Of a stretch of 64,000 nt of DNA, positions 35,794-44,365 are shown piece by piece. Source of the stretch: VRUE01 sp963697695 (lineage in GTDB: Bacteria > Actinomycetota > Thermoleophilia > Solirubrobacterales > 70-9). Location of the stretch: positions 2,170,001 through 2,234,000 of the forward strand of contig OY969094.1 of the NCBI GenBank assembly GCA_963697695.1, written 5' to 3'. Each line of letters begins with the position of its first letter. The first letter of the stretch is position 1. The notes under the pieces were generated by a model that saw only the letters and a program-made list of their open reading frames with translations, searched no databases and was not told the origin of the DNA. The translations under genes were made by a program, and so were the position numbers.

Positions 35794-37002
35794 TTAGCGA
35801 GGCACGAGGCGGAAGACGCCTCCAGCCTGGGAGGTCACGTAGACCCGGCCGCGCTCGTCTTCGCCGAACGACGTCGGCGCGTCGACGCTGAGCCCGAGCC
35901 GGCGGTCGCCGCCGGCGCGGGTCAGGTGGGGGACGAGGCTGCGCAGCCGCCCGGCGCAGAAGTCGGCATAGACGTAGCGGCCCTGCAGCGATGGCAGGCG
36001 GCGGTCACGCACCACGTAGCCACCGATGATCGTGCAACTGCCGCCGTCCCGCCCGCGGTCGTAGGCCATGATCGGCTTCGTCGTGCCGCCTGGATCAGCC
36101 GTGCCGCTGCTTTCGTCGGTGTAGGTCGCGAAGCCCTCGAACGCATCCCAACCGAAGTTGGTGCCGTTGGCGGCGCCCACCGTCGTGTAGTCGAGCTCCT
36201 CGAAGCGATTTTGCCCGACGTCGCCGATCGCGATCCTTGGCTGTTGGGAGGTGGACTCGTCGAAGGAGAAGCGGTACGGGTTGCGCAGGCCGTAGCTGTA
36301 GATCTCATCGCGCCCGGCCCTGCCGACGAACGGGTTGTCGGCCGGCACCGAGTAGGGGCGCCCACCCTCCGGCCGCGGGTCAATGCGCAGCAGCTTGCCC
36401 AGCAGGCTCTCCTTGTTCTGGGCATTGTTGGGCGGATCGCCGCCCGCTCCTCCGTCTCCGGTGGCGAAGAAGAGCAGGTTGCCGAGGAACTGGAGCTGGC
36501 CGCCGTTGTGGTTTGCGTTGACCGGATGGGGGATCGCGATCACGCTGCGGCGCGAACCTCGCGCAGCCCGCGTGGGGCTGCCGCGTTTGAACTCGTCAAC
36601 GCGGATATTGCCCTGGCGGTCGGTGTAGTAGACGTAGAAGCGGCGGCTCTGTGGATAGTCCGGCGCGAAGGCGATCGAGAGCAGGCCCTGCTCGCCGCCG
36701 TCGTAGCTGACCAAGCTCCTGATGTCGAGAAAGGGACGGTTCGCCTTGCGGCCTTTGCTGAGGACGACGACGGTGCCGCGCTGCTCGACGACGAAGAGCA
36801 GGCTGGGGAAACCCGGGGCGCCGGATACATAGGTGGGCGCATCGAACGTGCCGATCCGATGCAAGGCAACCCCACCTCCGCGACGCTGTGACGCGGAAGC
36901 GTCACCGTCTTGCGAACCTTGCTCTTGGGCGGAACCGCAGGCCGGCAGTCCTGCCAGTGCCAAGGCCGCGGTGGCGATGCTCGCTGCGGCCCGGCGTCTC
37001 AT
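35794..37002 (-). CDS. PQQ-dependent sugar dehydrogenase-like lipoprotein
   Basis: A 402-aa glucose/sorbosone dehydrogenase-family beta-propeller (soluble PQQ-GDH, YliI type). It has a lipoprotein signal peptide with lipobox LPAC (Cys near residue 22). Conserved propeller parts are GGEQGLLSIAFAPDYPQSRR, HNGGQLQFLGNLLFFATGDGGAGGDP, YSYGLRNPYRFSFD, IAIGDVGQNRFEELD, GTNFGWDAFEG and GRYVYADFCAGRL. It probably oxidises sugars or aldoses at the cell surface; PQQ synthesis genes are not in the window. It starts 9 nt after the stop of the lipoprotein at 37012, with which it is likely co-transcribed. Confidence 0.9.
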   Translation of the reverse strand: MRRRAAASIATAALALAGLPACGSAQEQGSQDGDASASQRRGGGVALHRIGTFDAPTYVSGAPGFPSLLFVVEQRGTVVVLSKGRKANRPFLDIRSLVSYDGGEQGLLSIAFAPDYPQSRRFYVYYTDRQGNIRVDEFKRGSPTRAARGSRRSVIAIPHPVNANHNGGQLQFLGNLLFFATGDGGAGGDPPNNAQNKESLLGKLLRIDPRPEGGRPYSVPADNPFVGRAGRDEIYSYGLRNPYRFSFDESTSQQPRIAIGDVGQNRFEELDYTTVGAANGTNFGWDAFEGFATYTDESSGTADPGGTTKPIMAYDRGRDGGSCTIIGGYVVRDRRLPSLQGRYVYADFCAGRLRSLVPHLTRAGGDRRLGLSVDAPTSFGEDERGRVYVTSQAGGVFRLVPR

Positions 37003-37011
37003 CTCGGGCAG

Positions 37012-37695
37012 CTACCTACCCGCGCCTTTCCCTTTGTCAACTTCGACCACTTCGCCGCTGTCGGTGACGATCGTGTCGGGGGAGGCCTCGGTGATCCGCA
37101 CCGCGAAGGATCCGCCCGGCTTCGTTCCGGCGGCAGTCTCTGCCTTCGCCTGGCCACCGAGGCCGGCACCGACGCTGTAGAGAAGGGTGTACTTGCCGGT
37201 CCTCACCGCGTTCAGCTTCCATACCGCGTCGACGGTTTCGCCTGGCTTCACTCGGCCGAAGTCATAGGTCTTGACACCCGAGGTGCTGGCCCCTGCCGGC
37301 TCGGAAGAGCCGGCGAGCCTTGGGTACTTCGCCGAGAGGACCCAGATTGGCCGGTCCGGCTGGGCGAGCCCGGGCTGGGGATCGCGAATAGCGAACGGGA
37401 TCGAGGCCGCACTCCCCTCTTTGCCGGCGACGTTGACACTCACGGTCAGCGCCGGGATCGCTTTTTGGCCACTGTTGCGGATACCGAGTTGCATCAGCGA
37501 GGTTTGGCCAAGGCGCTGCAGGGTCGGGAACTCCGCGCTGATTACCTCGGTCCGGTAGGTGCCTGCATCTCCGTTCCCGCTGGAAGAGGAATCGCCGCCA
37601 CAGGCCGCGGCCGAGACGGCCAGCGCTGCGGCAAGAGCACCGGCAGCCGCCGCACGAAGGCGGGAACGCGGAGCGTGTGTGCGATGCCCCCCCAA
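37012..37695 (-). CDS. Lipoprotein of unknown function
   Basis: A 227-aa protein. Twin basic residues and a hydrophobic core are followed by a lipobox (SAAAC, Cys near residue 32) and a Gly/Ser linker. The remainder looks like a beta-sandwich (TSLMQLGIRNSGQKAIPAL; LNAVRTGKYTLLYSVGAGL), similar in style to immunoglobulin-like or CARDB domains. The start codon is probably TTG at 37695. It is upstream of the sugar dehydrogenase lipoprotein in the same direction and may be its partner. I see no enzymatic motif. Confidence 0.7.
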   Translation of the reverse strand: MGGHRTHAPRSRLRAAAAGALAAALAVSAAACGGDSSSSGNGDAGTYRTEVISAEFPTLQRLGQTSLMQLGIRNSGQKAIPALTVSVNVAGKEGSAASIPFAIRDPQPGLAQPDRPIWVLSAKYPRLAGSSEPAGASTSGVKTYDFGRVKPGETVDAVWKLNAVRTGKYTLLYSVGAGLGGQAKAETAAGTKPGGSFAVRITEASPDTIVTDSGEVVEVDKGKGAGR

Positions 37696-37868
37696 AGCGG
37701 CCGGAACATACCACGGGGTTTGCGCCCTTCCGGCTCCTTGCGGCGCTCTGCCGTTTGCGTTAGCCGGATCTCAACAGTCGTGTAACGGTCGGCCGCTGAC
37801 GCATCGCATAGACTCGTTTCACTGAGCAGGGTGTCGTTTGGATGCGGCGCCGCTCTCCGGAGGAGCAG

Positions 37869-38675
37869 ATGGTCAGATCCGCGGTAGATAGGGCATTCCT
37901 GCCCGCAAAGTCGCTGTTCGAGCAGGTAGGGGACATGATGATCCTCACCGCGCGTACGCTCGTTTCCGCGGTGAAGCCGCCCTACCCCTACGGCGAGGAG
38001 TTCATCGGCCAGTTCCTCTTCGCTCTGCAGCTCTGCTGGTTCCCGCTGCTGGTCTCCACGGTGGCCTTCGGCTTCGGCGCGCCGGGTCTGCAGGCGGCGA
38101 ACTTCCTCTCCCTCTTCGGCGCTCTCGATCGGCTGGGCGGCTTCTTCGTGCTCGCCTCGATCCGCGAGTTCGCACCCTTCGTCACCGCGGTGGTCGTCGC
38201 CGGCGTCGCCGGAACCGCGATCACCGCCGATCTCGGTGCCCGCAAGATTCGCGAGGAGCTCGACGCCCTGCAGGTGCTCGGCGTCGATCCGATCAAGAAC
38301 CTGGTCGTGCCGCGCTTTCTGGCGCTGATGCTGATCACCGGCCTGCTTGACATCTACGCGCTGGTATTCGGCATCAGCGGCGGCATCATCACCGAGCTCC
38401 TCTACAAACAGCCGCTCGGCGGCTTCTTCGCAACGCTCTTCTCCAACGCCTCGATCACCGACCTCTGGGGCTCGGTGATCAAGTGCACGCTGTTCGGCGC
38501 GATCATCGCCGTCGTCTGCTCTTACAAGGGGATGACTGCGTCCGGAGGTGCGGCCGGCGTGGGCCGTGCGGTCAACCAGGCGGTCGTCATCTCCTTCATG
38601 GGCGTGTTCGCCTTCAACTACGCCTTCACCCAGACCCTGCTCGCCACCAACCCCGAGCTGCAGACGATTCGATGA
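37869..38675 (+). CDS. MlaE/YrbE-family ABC transporter permease, first copy
   Basis: A 268-aa permease of the MlaE (DUF140) family that moves phospholipids or other lipids together with an MlaF-type ATPase. Five to six transmembrane segments are visible. REFAPFVTAVVVAGVAGTAITADLGARKI with EELDALQVLGVDPI is the family's cytoplasmic coupling signature. ATG 37869 has GGAGG 5 nt upstream; an in-frame ATG at 37842 lacks one. It overlaps the second permease by 4 nt. Actinobacterial mce loci have the same YrbEA-YrbEB order, but no MCE-domain gene follows here. Confidence 0.9.
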   Translation: MVRSAVDRAFLPAKSLFEQVGDMMILTARTLVSAVKPPYPYGEEFIGQFLFALQLCWFPLLVSTVAFGFGAPGLQAANFLSLFGALDRLGGFFVLASIREFAPFVTAVVVAGVAGTAITADLGARKIREELDALQVLGVDPIKNLVVPRFLALMLITGLLDIYALVFGISGGIITELLYKQPLGGFFATLFSNASITDLWGSVIKCTLFGAIIAVVCSYKGMTASGGAAGVGRAVNQAVVISFMGVFAFNYAFTQTLLATNPELQTIR

Positions 38676-39469
38676 GTCCCTGGCTGGAGGTCCCGCGCGG
38701 CTGGCTCGACTCCTTCGGTGAGATCGCTCGCTTCGGCTCGCGCGTCGCCGGCCTCGTCTACTCGGGCCGTGTCCTGCGCTTCTTCGGCGAGAGTCTGCGC
38801 CAGGCCGGGATCCTGATCCTCGGCTCGGCCCTGATCATCTGGGGCCTTGTCTTCATCCTCGGCCTGCAGTGCGGGATCGAGGGCGCCTACCTGCTGCGAG
38901 CCCAGGGCGCTCCCGCCTATGCGGGCGTCTTCTCCGCCTGGTGCGACCTGCGCGAGATCATGCCCTACGCCTTCGGCTACATGCTTGCGGCCAAGGTCGG
39001 CACCGGGATCGTCGCCGAGCTTGGCGCGATGCGGATCTCCGACGAGATCGACGCGCTCGAGGTGATGGGCGTGCCGCCGGTCACCTTCCTTGCAGCGACC
39101 CGGCTGCTCGCCGCCTGGATCGCCTTTCCGTTCATGTACCTGGTCGGGATCGGGATCATGTACTTCGCCAGCTACCTGGCCGTCGTCCAGCAGATCGGCG
39201 ACGTCTCCTCGGGCGGCTACCTGCTGATCTTCTGGATGTTCCAGAACCCGCCGGATCTGATCTTCAGCCTGATCAAGGGGATGTTCATGGCGACCGCCAT
39301 AGTCCTGGTCGGCTGTTACTACGGCTACACGGCTTCAGGGGGGCCGGTCGGGGTGGGCACCGCGACCGCGAAGTCGATGGTTCTCAACATCGTCTTGGTT
39401 CACATCATCGGGATGCTGGGCACCCTGGTCTTCTGGGGGGCAAATCCGCGGGCGCCGATAGGAGGCTGA
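38672..39469 (+). CDS. MlaE/YrbE-family ABC transporter permease, second copy
   Basis: A 265-aa MlaE-family permease that is distantly similar to the preceding one. It has AAKVGTGIVAELGAMRISDE followed by IDALEVMGVPPVTFL, the same EQ-loop-like signature, and five transmembrane segments. ATG 38672 overlaps the previous stop (ATGA), indicating coupled synthesis and a probable heterodimer. The gene ends 8 nt before the ATPase gene. Confidence 0.9.
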   Translation: MSPWLEVPRGWLDSFGEIARFGSRVAGLVYSGRVLRFFGESLRQAGILILGSALIIWGLVFILGLQCGIEGAYLLRAQGAPAYAGVFSAWCDLREIMPYAFGYMLAAKVGTGIVAELGAMRISDEIDALEVMGVPPVTFLAATRLLAAWIAFPFMYLVGIGIMYFASYLAVVQQIGDVSSGGYLLIFWMFQNPPDLIFSLIKGMFMATAIVLVGCYYGYTASGGPVGVGTATAKSMVLNIVLVHIIGMLGTLVFWGANPRAPIGG

Positions 39470-39477
39470 GTACGCTT

Positions 39478-40449
39478 ATGTCGATGGACGATCCGACACG
39501 ACCCGACGACGCCGAGTTCGAGGCTGAGGCGGAGACGACCGCCGAGGCTGCCGCACCGGTGGCACCGGACTCGAGTGGCCCCTACATCAGCGAGGACGGG
39601 GCGACGATGGGGCGGGACTTCGTCATCCCCGGTGTCGACCCGGCCGAGTCGGACCCCTACCGCTTCCACACGGGGCGCAAGCGCGACCACGGGGGCGAGG
39701 ACGCGATCGAGATCATCGACCTGGTCAAGCAGTTCGGCCGTGCGCGGATCCTCAATGGGCTCAACCTGGGCCTGCCCGAGGACCAGGTCTCGATGGTGCT
39801 CGGCCCCTCGGGCACCGGCAAGAGCGTGCTGATCAAGCACATCGTCGGTCTGCTCTATCCGGACTCGGGCGACGTGCTGGTGCACGGCGAATCGATTCCG
39901 AACATGACCGACGACGAGCTCTTCGAGGTGCGCAAGAAGTTCGGCCTCCTCTTCCAGGACGGTGCGCTCTTCGGCTCGATGAACATCTACGACAACACCG
40001 CCTTTCCGCTGCGCCAGCACACCGATAAGAGCGAGGAAGAGATCGGCGAGATCGTCAACCGCCGCCTCAAGGAGGTGGGGCTGAGCGAGGCGATCTACAA
40101 GATGCCGAACGAGCTCTCGGGCGGGATGCGCAAGCGCGCCGGCTTCGCCCGGGCGCTGGTGCTGGAACCGGCGATCGTCATGTTCGACGAGCCCGACTCG
40201 GGCCTCGACCCGGTGCGCACGGCGCTGCTCTGCGAGCTGGTCCGCGAGGTGCACGAGGAGAACGGCGGCTGCTACCTGGTGATCAGCCACGACCTCAACA
40301 CCGCGCGGCGGATCTCGGACTTCATCGCCGTGCTCTGGAACGGCAAGATCGTTGAGTCGGGCCCCAAGGAGGAGCTCTTCGACTCGGAAAACCGGTTCGT
40401 GTCGCAGTTCCTCAATGCGGACGTGACCGGTCCGCTCTCGATGGATTGA
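39478..40449 (+). CDS. MlaF-type ABC transporter ATPase
   Basis: A 323-aa ATPase serving the two MlaE permeases. About 70 acidic, low-complexity residues precede the domain. The ABC core has Walker A GPSGTGKS, signature LSGGMRKRAGFARAL, Walker B PAIVMFDEPDSGLDP and the H-loop ISHDLNTA. The signature SGGM and the DPV context are typical of MlaF/Mkl. GGAGG lies 12 nt before ATG 39478, which is rather far; a second ATG is 6 nt downstream. The stop overlaps the TTG start of the MMPL gene. Confidence 0.92.
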   Translation: MSMDDPTRPDDAEFEAEAETTAEAAAPVAPDSSGPYISEDGATMGRDFVIPGVDPAESDPYRFHTGRKRDHGGEDAIEIIDLVKQFGRARILNGLNLGLPEDQVSMVLGPSGTGKSVLIKHIVGLLYPDSGDVLVHGESIPNMTDDELFEVRKKFGLLFQDGALFGSMNIYDNTAFPLRQHTDKSEEEIGEIVNRRLKEVGLSEAIYKMPNELSGGMRKRAGFARALVLEPAIVMFDEPDSGLDPVRTALLCELVREVHEENGGCYLVISHDLNTARRISDFIAVLWNGKIVESGPKEELFDSENRFVSQFLNADVTGPLSMD

Positions 40450-42977
40450 GCGCGATCGCGGCTTGGGCCGTCCGCCATGCGCGGGCGGTTCTGGCGGTTT
40501 CGGCTCTCCTTGCGCTGGCTGCGGGCTTTGCCGCGACGCGGCTGCCCACCGACGCCGGCACCGACACACTGGTCGACACCGACACGGCCAGTTACCGCGC
40601 GACCCAGCACGTGCGCGAGGTGTTCGGCGAGGAACCGGTGGTCGTGCTCGCCCAGGGAGACCTGCAGGAGCTGGTGCTGACATCCAACCTGGGACGGCTG
40701 CTGCGGCTGGAGGGTTGCCTTTCGGGCAAGGTGCCCGAGGGTGCAAAGCCGATCCCCGGGCCTTGCACCGAGCTGGCGCGATCGAACGCGGTCCAGTTCG
40801 TCGCCGGGCCGGCCACCTTCCTCAACGAGGCCGTGATCCAGATCGACCGCCAGCTGCGCCGCCTGGCGGCACGGGTCCCGCCCGATCAGCTGCGCACGCT
40901 GCTGCTCGAAGTGGCGGCGAGATACGGGATCACCAGCGTGCCGAGCATCAGCAACCCCGACTTCATCGCCGCGGTCGTCTTCGACTTGCGGCGTTCGCGC
41001 GGCACGCCGAAGGCTCGCCTCGCCTACCTCTTTCCCAACAGCCGTTCGGCGCAGATCATCGTCCGGCTACGGCCTGACCTGACCGAGTCCGAACGTCGTC
41101 GTGCCCTGGAGCTGATCCGCGCCGCCGTCTACGACCAGACGCCTCGCCGCGTCTGCGAGTTCAAGGGGAAACCGGAGGCCTGCTTCGCTCTGCGCGGAGG
41201 CAGCTACACGATCTCCGGGGCTCCGGTTGTGGTGGAGGGGCTCTCGGAAGCGTTGACGGACACGCTGCTCGTTCTCTTCGCCGTTGCCGTGGCGGTGATG
41301 GCGCTGACCCTGTTGCTGGTCTTCCGCTCACGCTGGCGACTCTTGCCACTGGCCATCGCCCTCGCTGCGGCGGCATTCACCTTCGGTCTCCTACGGCTGG
41401 TCGGCGGTTCGCTGACGATCGCCTCGATCGCGACCCTGCCGATCCTGATCGGCCTAGTCGTCGACTACGCGATCCAGCTCCAAGCCCGTTTCGATGAGGC
41501 CGTGGCTTCTGGTGCGAGCGGCGTGGACGCCGCTCGTCAGGCAGCCGCCCGTGGCGGACCAACCATTGCTACTGCGTGTCTCGCGACCGCCGCGGGCTTC
41601 CTGGCCCTCCAGCTCTCCCCGATCCCCATGGTCCGCAGCTTCGGCTGGCTCCTTCTTGCCGGCATCCTCATCGGCTTCGCTCTCGCCTTTCTCGCCGGTT
41701 TTGCTGCCCTTAGCCTGCGCGCTTCAGGAGTGGGAGGGGGTGCCCCGGATGCGCGCGGCGTCATGTTTTTCGCAGCGCCGGCTTGGCGAGAGAAACGACG
41801 CCCAAGGCGAAAAACCCAGCAAGCGGAGGGGCACCCCCTCCTGCCCCTGACGCAACGCATCCTAGAGTCGGCGATCCGCCGCCCGCGCCGAGTCCTGGCT
41901 GTCGGTGCGGCGCTGGCACTGGCGGGTTGGGCCCTCGGGACTCAGATCGACACCACCACCGACATTCGCGATCTGGGACCGCAGAGTCTGCGGGAGGTGC
42001 GCGACCTGAGCCAGCTGCAGGACGCCACCGGGGTCTCCGGCCAGCTCGATGTCAGCGTCGAAGCGCCTGATTTCACCGACCCCGCCGTTATCAGCTGGAT
42101 GGCCGACTTCAAGCGGAGGGTCCTGCGCGAGAACGGGTTCGTCGGACCGCAGCCGAGCTGTCAGGAGGCGGAAGTCTGTCCTGGGCCGGCTCTCTCCGAT
42201 TTCCTCACCGGCGGGGGCGGTGAGCTGACTCGGCGGGATCTCCGCACGACTCTCCGCGAACTCCCCGCCTACGACCTTGATCAAGTAGCACCGGTAGATC
42301 CCCAAACCGGCTTGCCAGGGAACACTGCGCTGCTGAGCTTCGGCATCCGGGCCCAGTCGCTCGAGGATCAGCAGACGCTGATCGAGCGGATCGAGGATGA
42401 GATCGGCGAGCCCGGTGAGCCAGGTGGACCTCCGGAGGGGGTCCAGGTTCGCCTCGCCGGGCTGCCCGTGATCGCCGCGGAGGCGGCTGCCGATCTCTCC
42501 GCCAGCCGTTACTGGCTCACCCTCGCGGGCCTGTTCGCGGTCGCCCTGGTCCTGCTCGTCGTCTACCGGGCGCCGGCAAGGGCGCTGCTGCCGCTGGTGC
42601 CGGTGGTCTTGGCGACGGGCTGGTCGGCGCTCGTGCTCTGGCTCAGCGGCATCCCGCTCAACCCGATGTCGGCCGCGCTTGGGGCTCTCACGATCGCGAT
42701 CGCCACCGAGTTCAGCGTCATTCTCGCGGCCCGCTTCCACGAGGAGCGTGGCGATGGCCGTTCCGTCGCCGACGCTCTGCGCGGTGCCTATTCCCGCACG
42801 GGGTCGGCGGTGCTCGCCTCCGGCATCACGGTTACGGCCGGCTTTGCCGTGTTGATCGCCAGCGACGTGAGCATGTTGCGAGACTTCGGCTTCGTCACCG
42901 TGATCGATCTGGTGGTCGCGCTGCTCGGCGTCATGGTTGCGCTGCCGGCCGCGCTGGCCTGGATGGAGGAGGGGTGA
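40446..42977 (+). CDS. MMPL/RND-family transporter
   Basis: An 843-aa RND-superfamily membrane transporter of the MMPL/HpnN type. TM1 is at residues 10-30, a first extracytoplasmic domain at 40-275, five TM segments at 280-430, then a second repeat (TM at about 480, domain 500-690, TMs 700-840). The GLVVDYAIQLQARFDEA segment and its counterpart TIAIATEFSVILAARFHEE carry the proton-relay-type Asp/Glu. The start is TTG 40446 overlapping the ATPase stop (TTGA). Codons for residues 427-468 lie in a 125-nt inverted-repeat element (41725-41849) at the junction of the two halves. It likely works with the MlaEEF proteins in lipid or hopanoid transport. Confidence 0.9.
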   Translation: MSAIAAWAVRHARAVLAVSALLALAAGFAATRLPTDAGTDTLVDTDTASYRATQHVREVFGEEPVVVLAQGDLQELVLTSNLGRLLRLEGCLSGKVPEGAKPIPGPCTELARSNAVQFVAGPATFLNEAVIQIDRQLRRLAARVPPDQLRTLLLEVAARYGITSVPSISNPDFIAAVVFDLRRSRGTPKARLAYLFPNSRSAQIIVRLRPDLTESERRRALELIRAAVYDQTPRRVCEFKGKPEACFALRGGSYTISGAPVVVEGLSEALTDTLLVLFAVAVAVMALTLLLVFRSRWRLLPLAIALAAAAFTFGLLRLVGGSLTIASIATLPILIGLVVDYAIQLQARFDEAVASGASGVDAARQAAARGGPTIATACLATAAGFLALQLSPIPMVRSFGWLLLAGILIGFALAFLAGFAALSLRASGVGGGAPDARGVMFFAAPAWREKRRPRRKTQQAEGHPLLPLTQRILESAIRRPRRVLAVGAALALAGWALGTQIDTTTDIRDLGPQSLREVRDLSQLQDATGVSGQLDVSVEAPDFTDPAVISWMADFKRRVLRENGFVGPQPSCQEAEVCPGPALSDFLTGGGGELTRRDLRTTLRELPAYDLDQVAPVDPQTGLPGNTALLSFGIRAQSLEDQQTLIERIEDEIGEPGEPGGPPEGVQVRLAGLPVIAAEAAADLSASRYWLTLAGLFAVALVLLVVYRAPARALLPLVPVVLATGWSALVLWLSGIPLNPMSAALGALTIAIATEFSVILAARFHEERGDGRSVADALRGAYSRTGSAVLASGITVTAGFAVLIASDVSMLRDFGFVTVIDLVVALLGVMVALPAALAWMEEG
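41725..41849. repeat. Long inverted-repeat element 2, inside the MMPL coding sequence
   Basis: A 125-nt palindromic element. The outer arms GGAGGGGGTGCCCC (41733-41746) and GGGGCACCCCCTCC (41828-41841) are perfect; the inner arms are TTTTTCGC (41766-41773) and GCGAAAAA (41807-41814), and CAGG/CCTG mark the outer edge. It is read through in frame, giving a basic low-complexity linker (WREKRRPRRKTQQAEG). It resembles element 1 at 24733-24844 in arm order and sequence. Confidence 0.65.
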
Positions 42978-43630
42978 GGGATCGTTACTCGGCCGCTGTC
43001 GGCCTGCTCTTTGCCGCGGTGATCGCGATCGCCTTTCTGAACACCGTCGGCAACGAGGACGAAGGCATCCTGGGCCTCGACAAAGCCTCGAAGAACTGGC
43101 CACTGCCCGAGTTCGCGGTGCCCCTTGCCGGCAGTCGGCTGGAAGGCGACGCCAACGTGGCTCAGGACGACTGCGAAACCTCGCAGGCGCCCTGTCCGGA
43201 CGACGCCCGCCGCACACCCGCCTGCCGAATCGAGAACCCCGGTGCGGTCCGCGTCTGCGACTTCTTCGACCGGCCGCTGGTGCTCTCGTTCTGGTTCGCC
43301 CAAGGCGGCAATTGCGTTAACCAGCAAGACGCAGTCGACGAAGCCTATGCACGCTACGGTGAACGCGTGGGCTTCCTCTCCCTCAACGTTCGCGACGATC
43401 GCAGCGAGGTTCGCGACCTGGTCCGGGAGCACGGCTGGGAGATGCCGGTCGGATATGACCGCGATGGGGCGGTTGCAAGCCTCTATCGGGTCGGCGGGTG
43501 TCCCACCCTCGCCTACGTCTATCCCGGTGGCACGCTGCAGAGCTCGAGCGCTCGCGAGCTGACCCGAGCCCAGCTCGAGGAGCGGATCCGCGGCCTGCTT
43601 CGCGCGACCCATAAGGCGGAAGGCCGCTGA
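42974..43630 (+). CDS. Membrane-anchored thioredoxin-fold protein without CxxC
   Basis: A 218-aa protein with one N-terminal transmembrane segment (residues 8-25) and an extracytoplasmic thioredoxin-like domain of TlpA/AhpC style. At the active site FWFAQGGNCVNQQDAV, the first Cys of the usual WCxxC is Gly and only the second Cys remains; the cis-Pro is present in GGCPTLAYVYPGG. A Cys-rich insert (DCETSQAPCPDDARRTPACR) precedes the fold. Classical disulfide exchange looks impaired, so it may be a redox-inactive chaperone or use other Cys. GTG 42974 overlaps the MMPL stop by 4 nt. Confidence 0.8.
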   Translation: MRDRYSAAVGLLFAAVIAIAFLNTVGNEDEGILGLDKASKNWPLPEFAVPLAGSRLEGDANVAQDDCETSQAPCPDDARRTPACRIENPGAVRVCDFFDRPLVLSFWFAQGGNCVNQQDAVDEAYARYGERVGFLSLNVRDDRSEVRDLVREHGWEMPVGYDRDGAVASLYRVGGCPTLAYVYPGGTLQSSSARELTRAQLEERIRGLLRATHKAEGR

Positions 43631-43631
43631 G

Positions 43632-44306
43632 ATGGGCAGGACGGGAGCGGCAAACCCCGAGCCGGGCTGGGAGCCGGCACCAGAGCAGGGCTGGGTTGCG
43701 CCCCACATCGCCGCGGAGTTCCCCGGGCTTGGGATCGCCTGGATCGAGGTCGATGGCCGCGCCGGGCGCAGCCCGGAGCCGGTGCGCCGCCGCCTTCGCG
43801 ATCTCTCCGATCGCTTCTTCGGTGGTCACGCGATCCATATGAGGGAGAGGCCGATCCCGTGGGCCTACCGCGTCTTCTTTCGTCAGATCGGCCTCGATCC
43901 AGACCGGACCCGCACTCCGATCGAGCAGCTTGCGCTCGACCGGCTTCACGACGGTGCCTTCAAGAGCAGCGGCATGCCGGTCGATGCGCTGACCATTGCC
44001 ACGATCGAGACCGGGATCGCCCTGCGGGCTTTCGACGCCGACCAGCTTGAAGGACGGCTGTGCATCCGCGACTCAGCCCCCGGCGAGTCGTTGTCGGGAA
44101 GGTCTGGAGAGCTGGCCCAGGGCACGCTGACGATCGCCGACGAGAGGGCGCCGCTCAGCCTCCTCTTCGGGGCCCCGAGCGAGGGTGCCCCTGTCAACCG
44201 CGACACGACCAGGGTTGCGATCGTCGCGGTTCAGGTCAAGGGCGTTCCCCAGGCGGCGGTCGACGAGGCCCTCTGGATCGCCGGTGCAGCGGTCGAGGCC
44301 ACTTGA
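43632..44306 (+). CDS. B3/B4 domain protein
   Basis: A 224-aa stand-alone B3/B4 domain, the fold found in the editing region of phenylalanyl-tRNA synthetase beta subunits. Recognisable parts are IPWAYRVFFRQIGLDPDRTR, the helix RLHDGAFKSSGMPVDALTIA and the C-terminal strand segment NRDTTRVAIVAVQVKGVP. Stand-alone members may trans-edit or bind tRNA or amino acids; the function here is unproven. It begins 1 nt after the thioredoxin-fold gene and ends the plus-strand run that began at 37869. Confidence 0.82.
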   Translation: MGRTGAANPEPGWEPAPEQGWVAPHIAAEFPGLGIAWIEVDGRAGRSPEPVRRRLRDLSDRFFGGHAIHMRERPIPWAYRVFFRQIGLDPDRTRTPIEQLALDRLHDGAFKSSGMPVDALTIATIETGIALRAFDADQLEGRLCIRDSAPGESLSGRSGELAQGTLTIADERAPLSLLFGAPSEGAPVNRDTTRVAIVAVQVKGVPQAAVDEALWIAGAAVEAT

Positions 44307-44326
44307 ATTCTTAACCGGCGTCACTT

Positions 44327-44354
44327 TTGTCCACCTCGTGGCGTGATCTACACT
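44327..44354 (+). promoter_or_regulatory. Putative promoter (TTGTCC-N16-TACACT)
   Basis: TTGTCC at 44327-44332 and TACACT at 44349-44354 are separated by 16 nt. The ATG of the next gene is 11 nt after the -10 box, giving a very short leader. Confidence 0.5.
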
Positions 44355-44365
44355 CGAAGCGGTCT

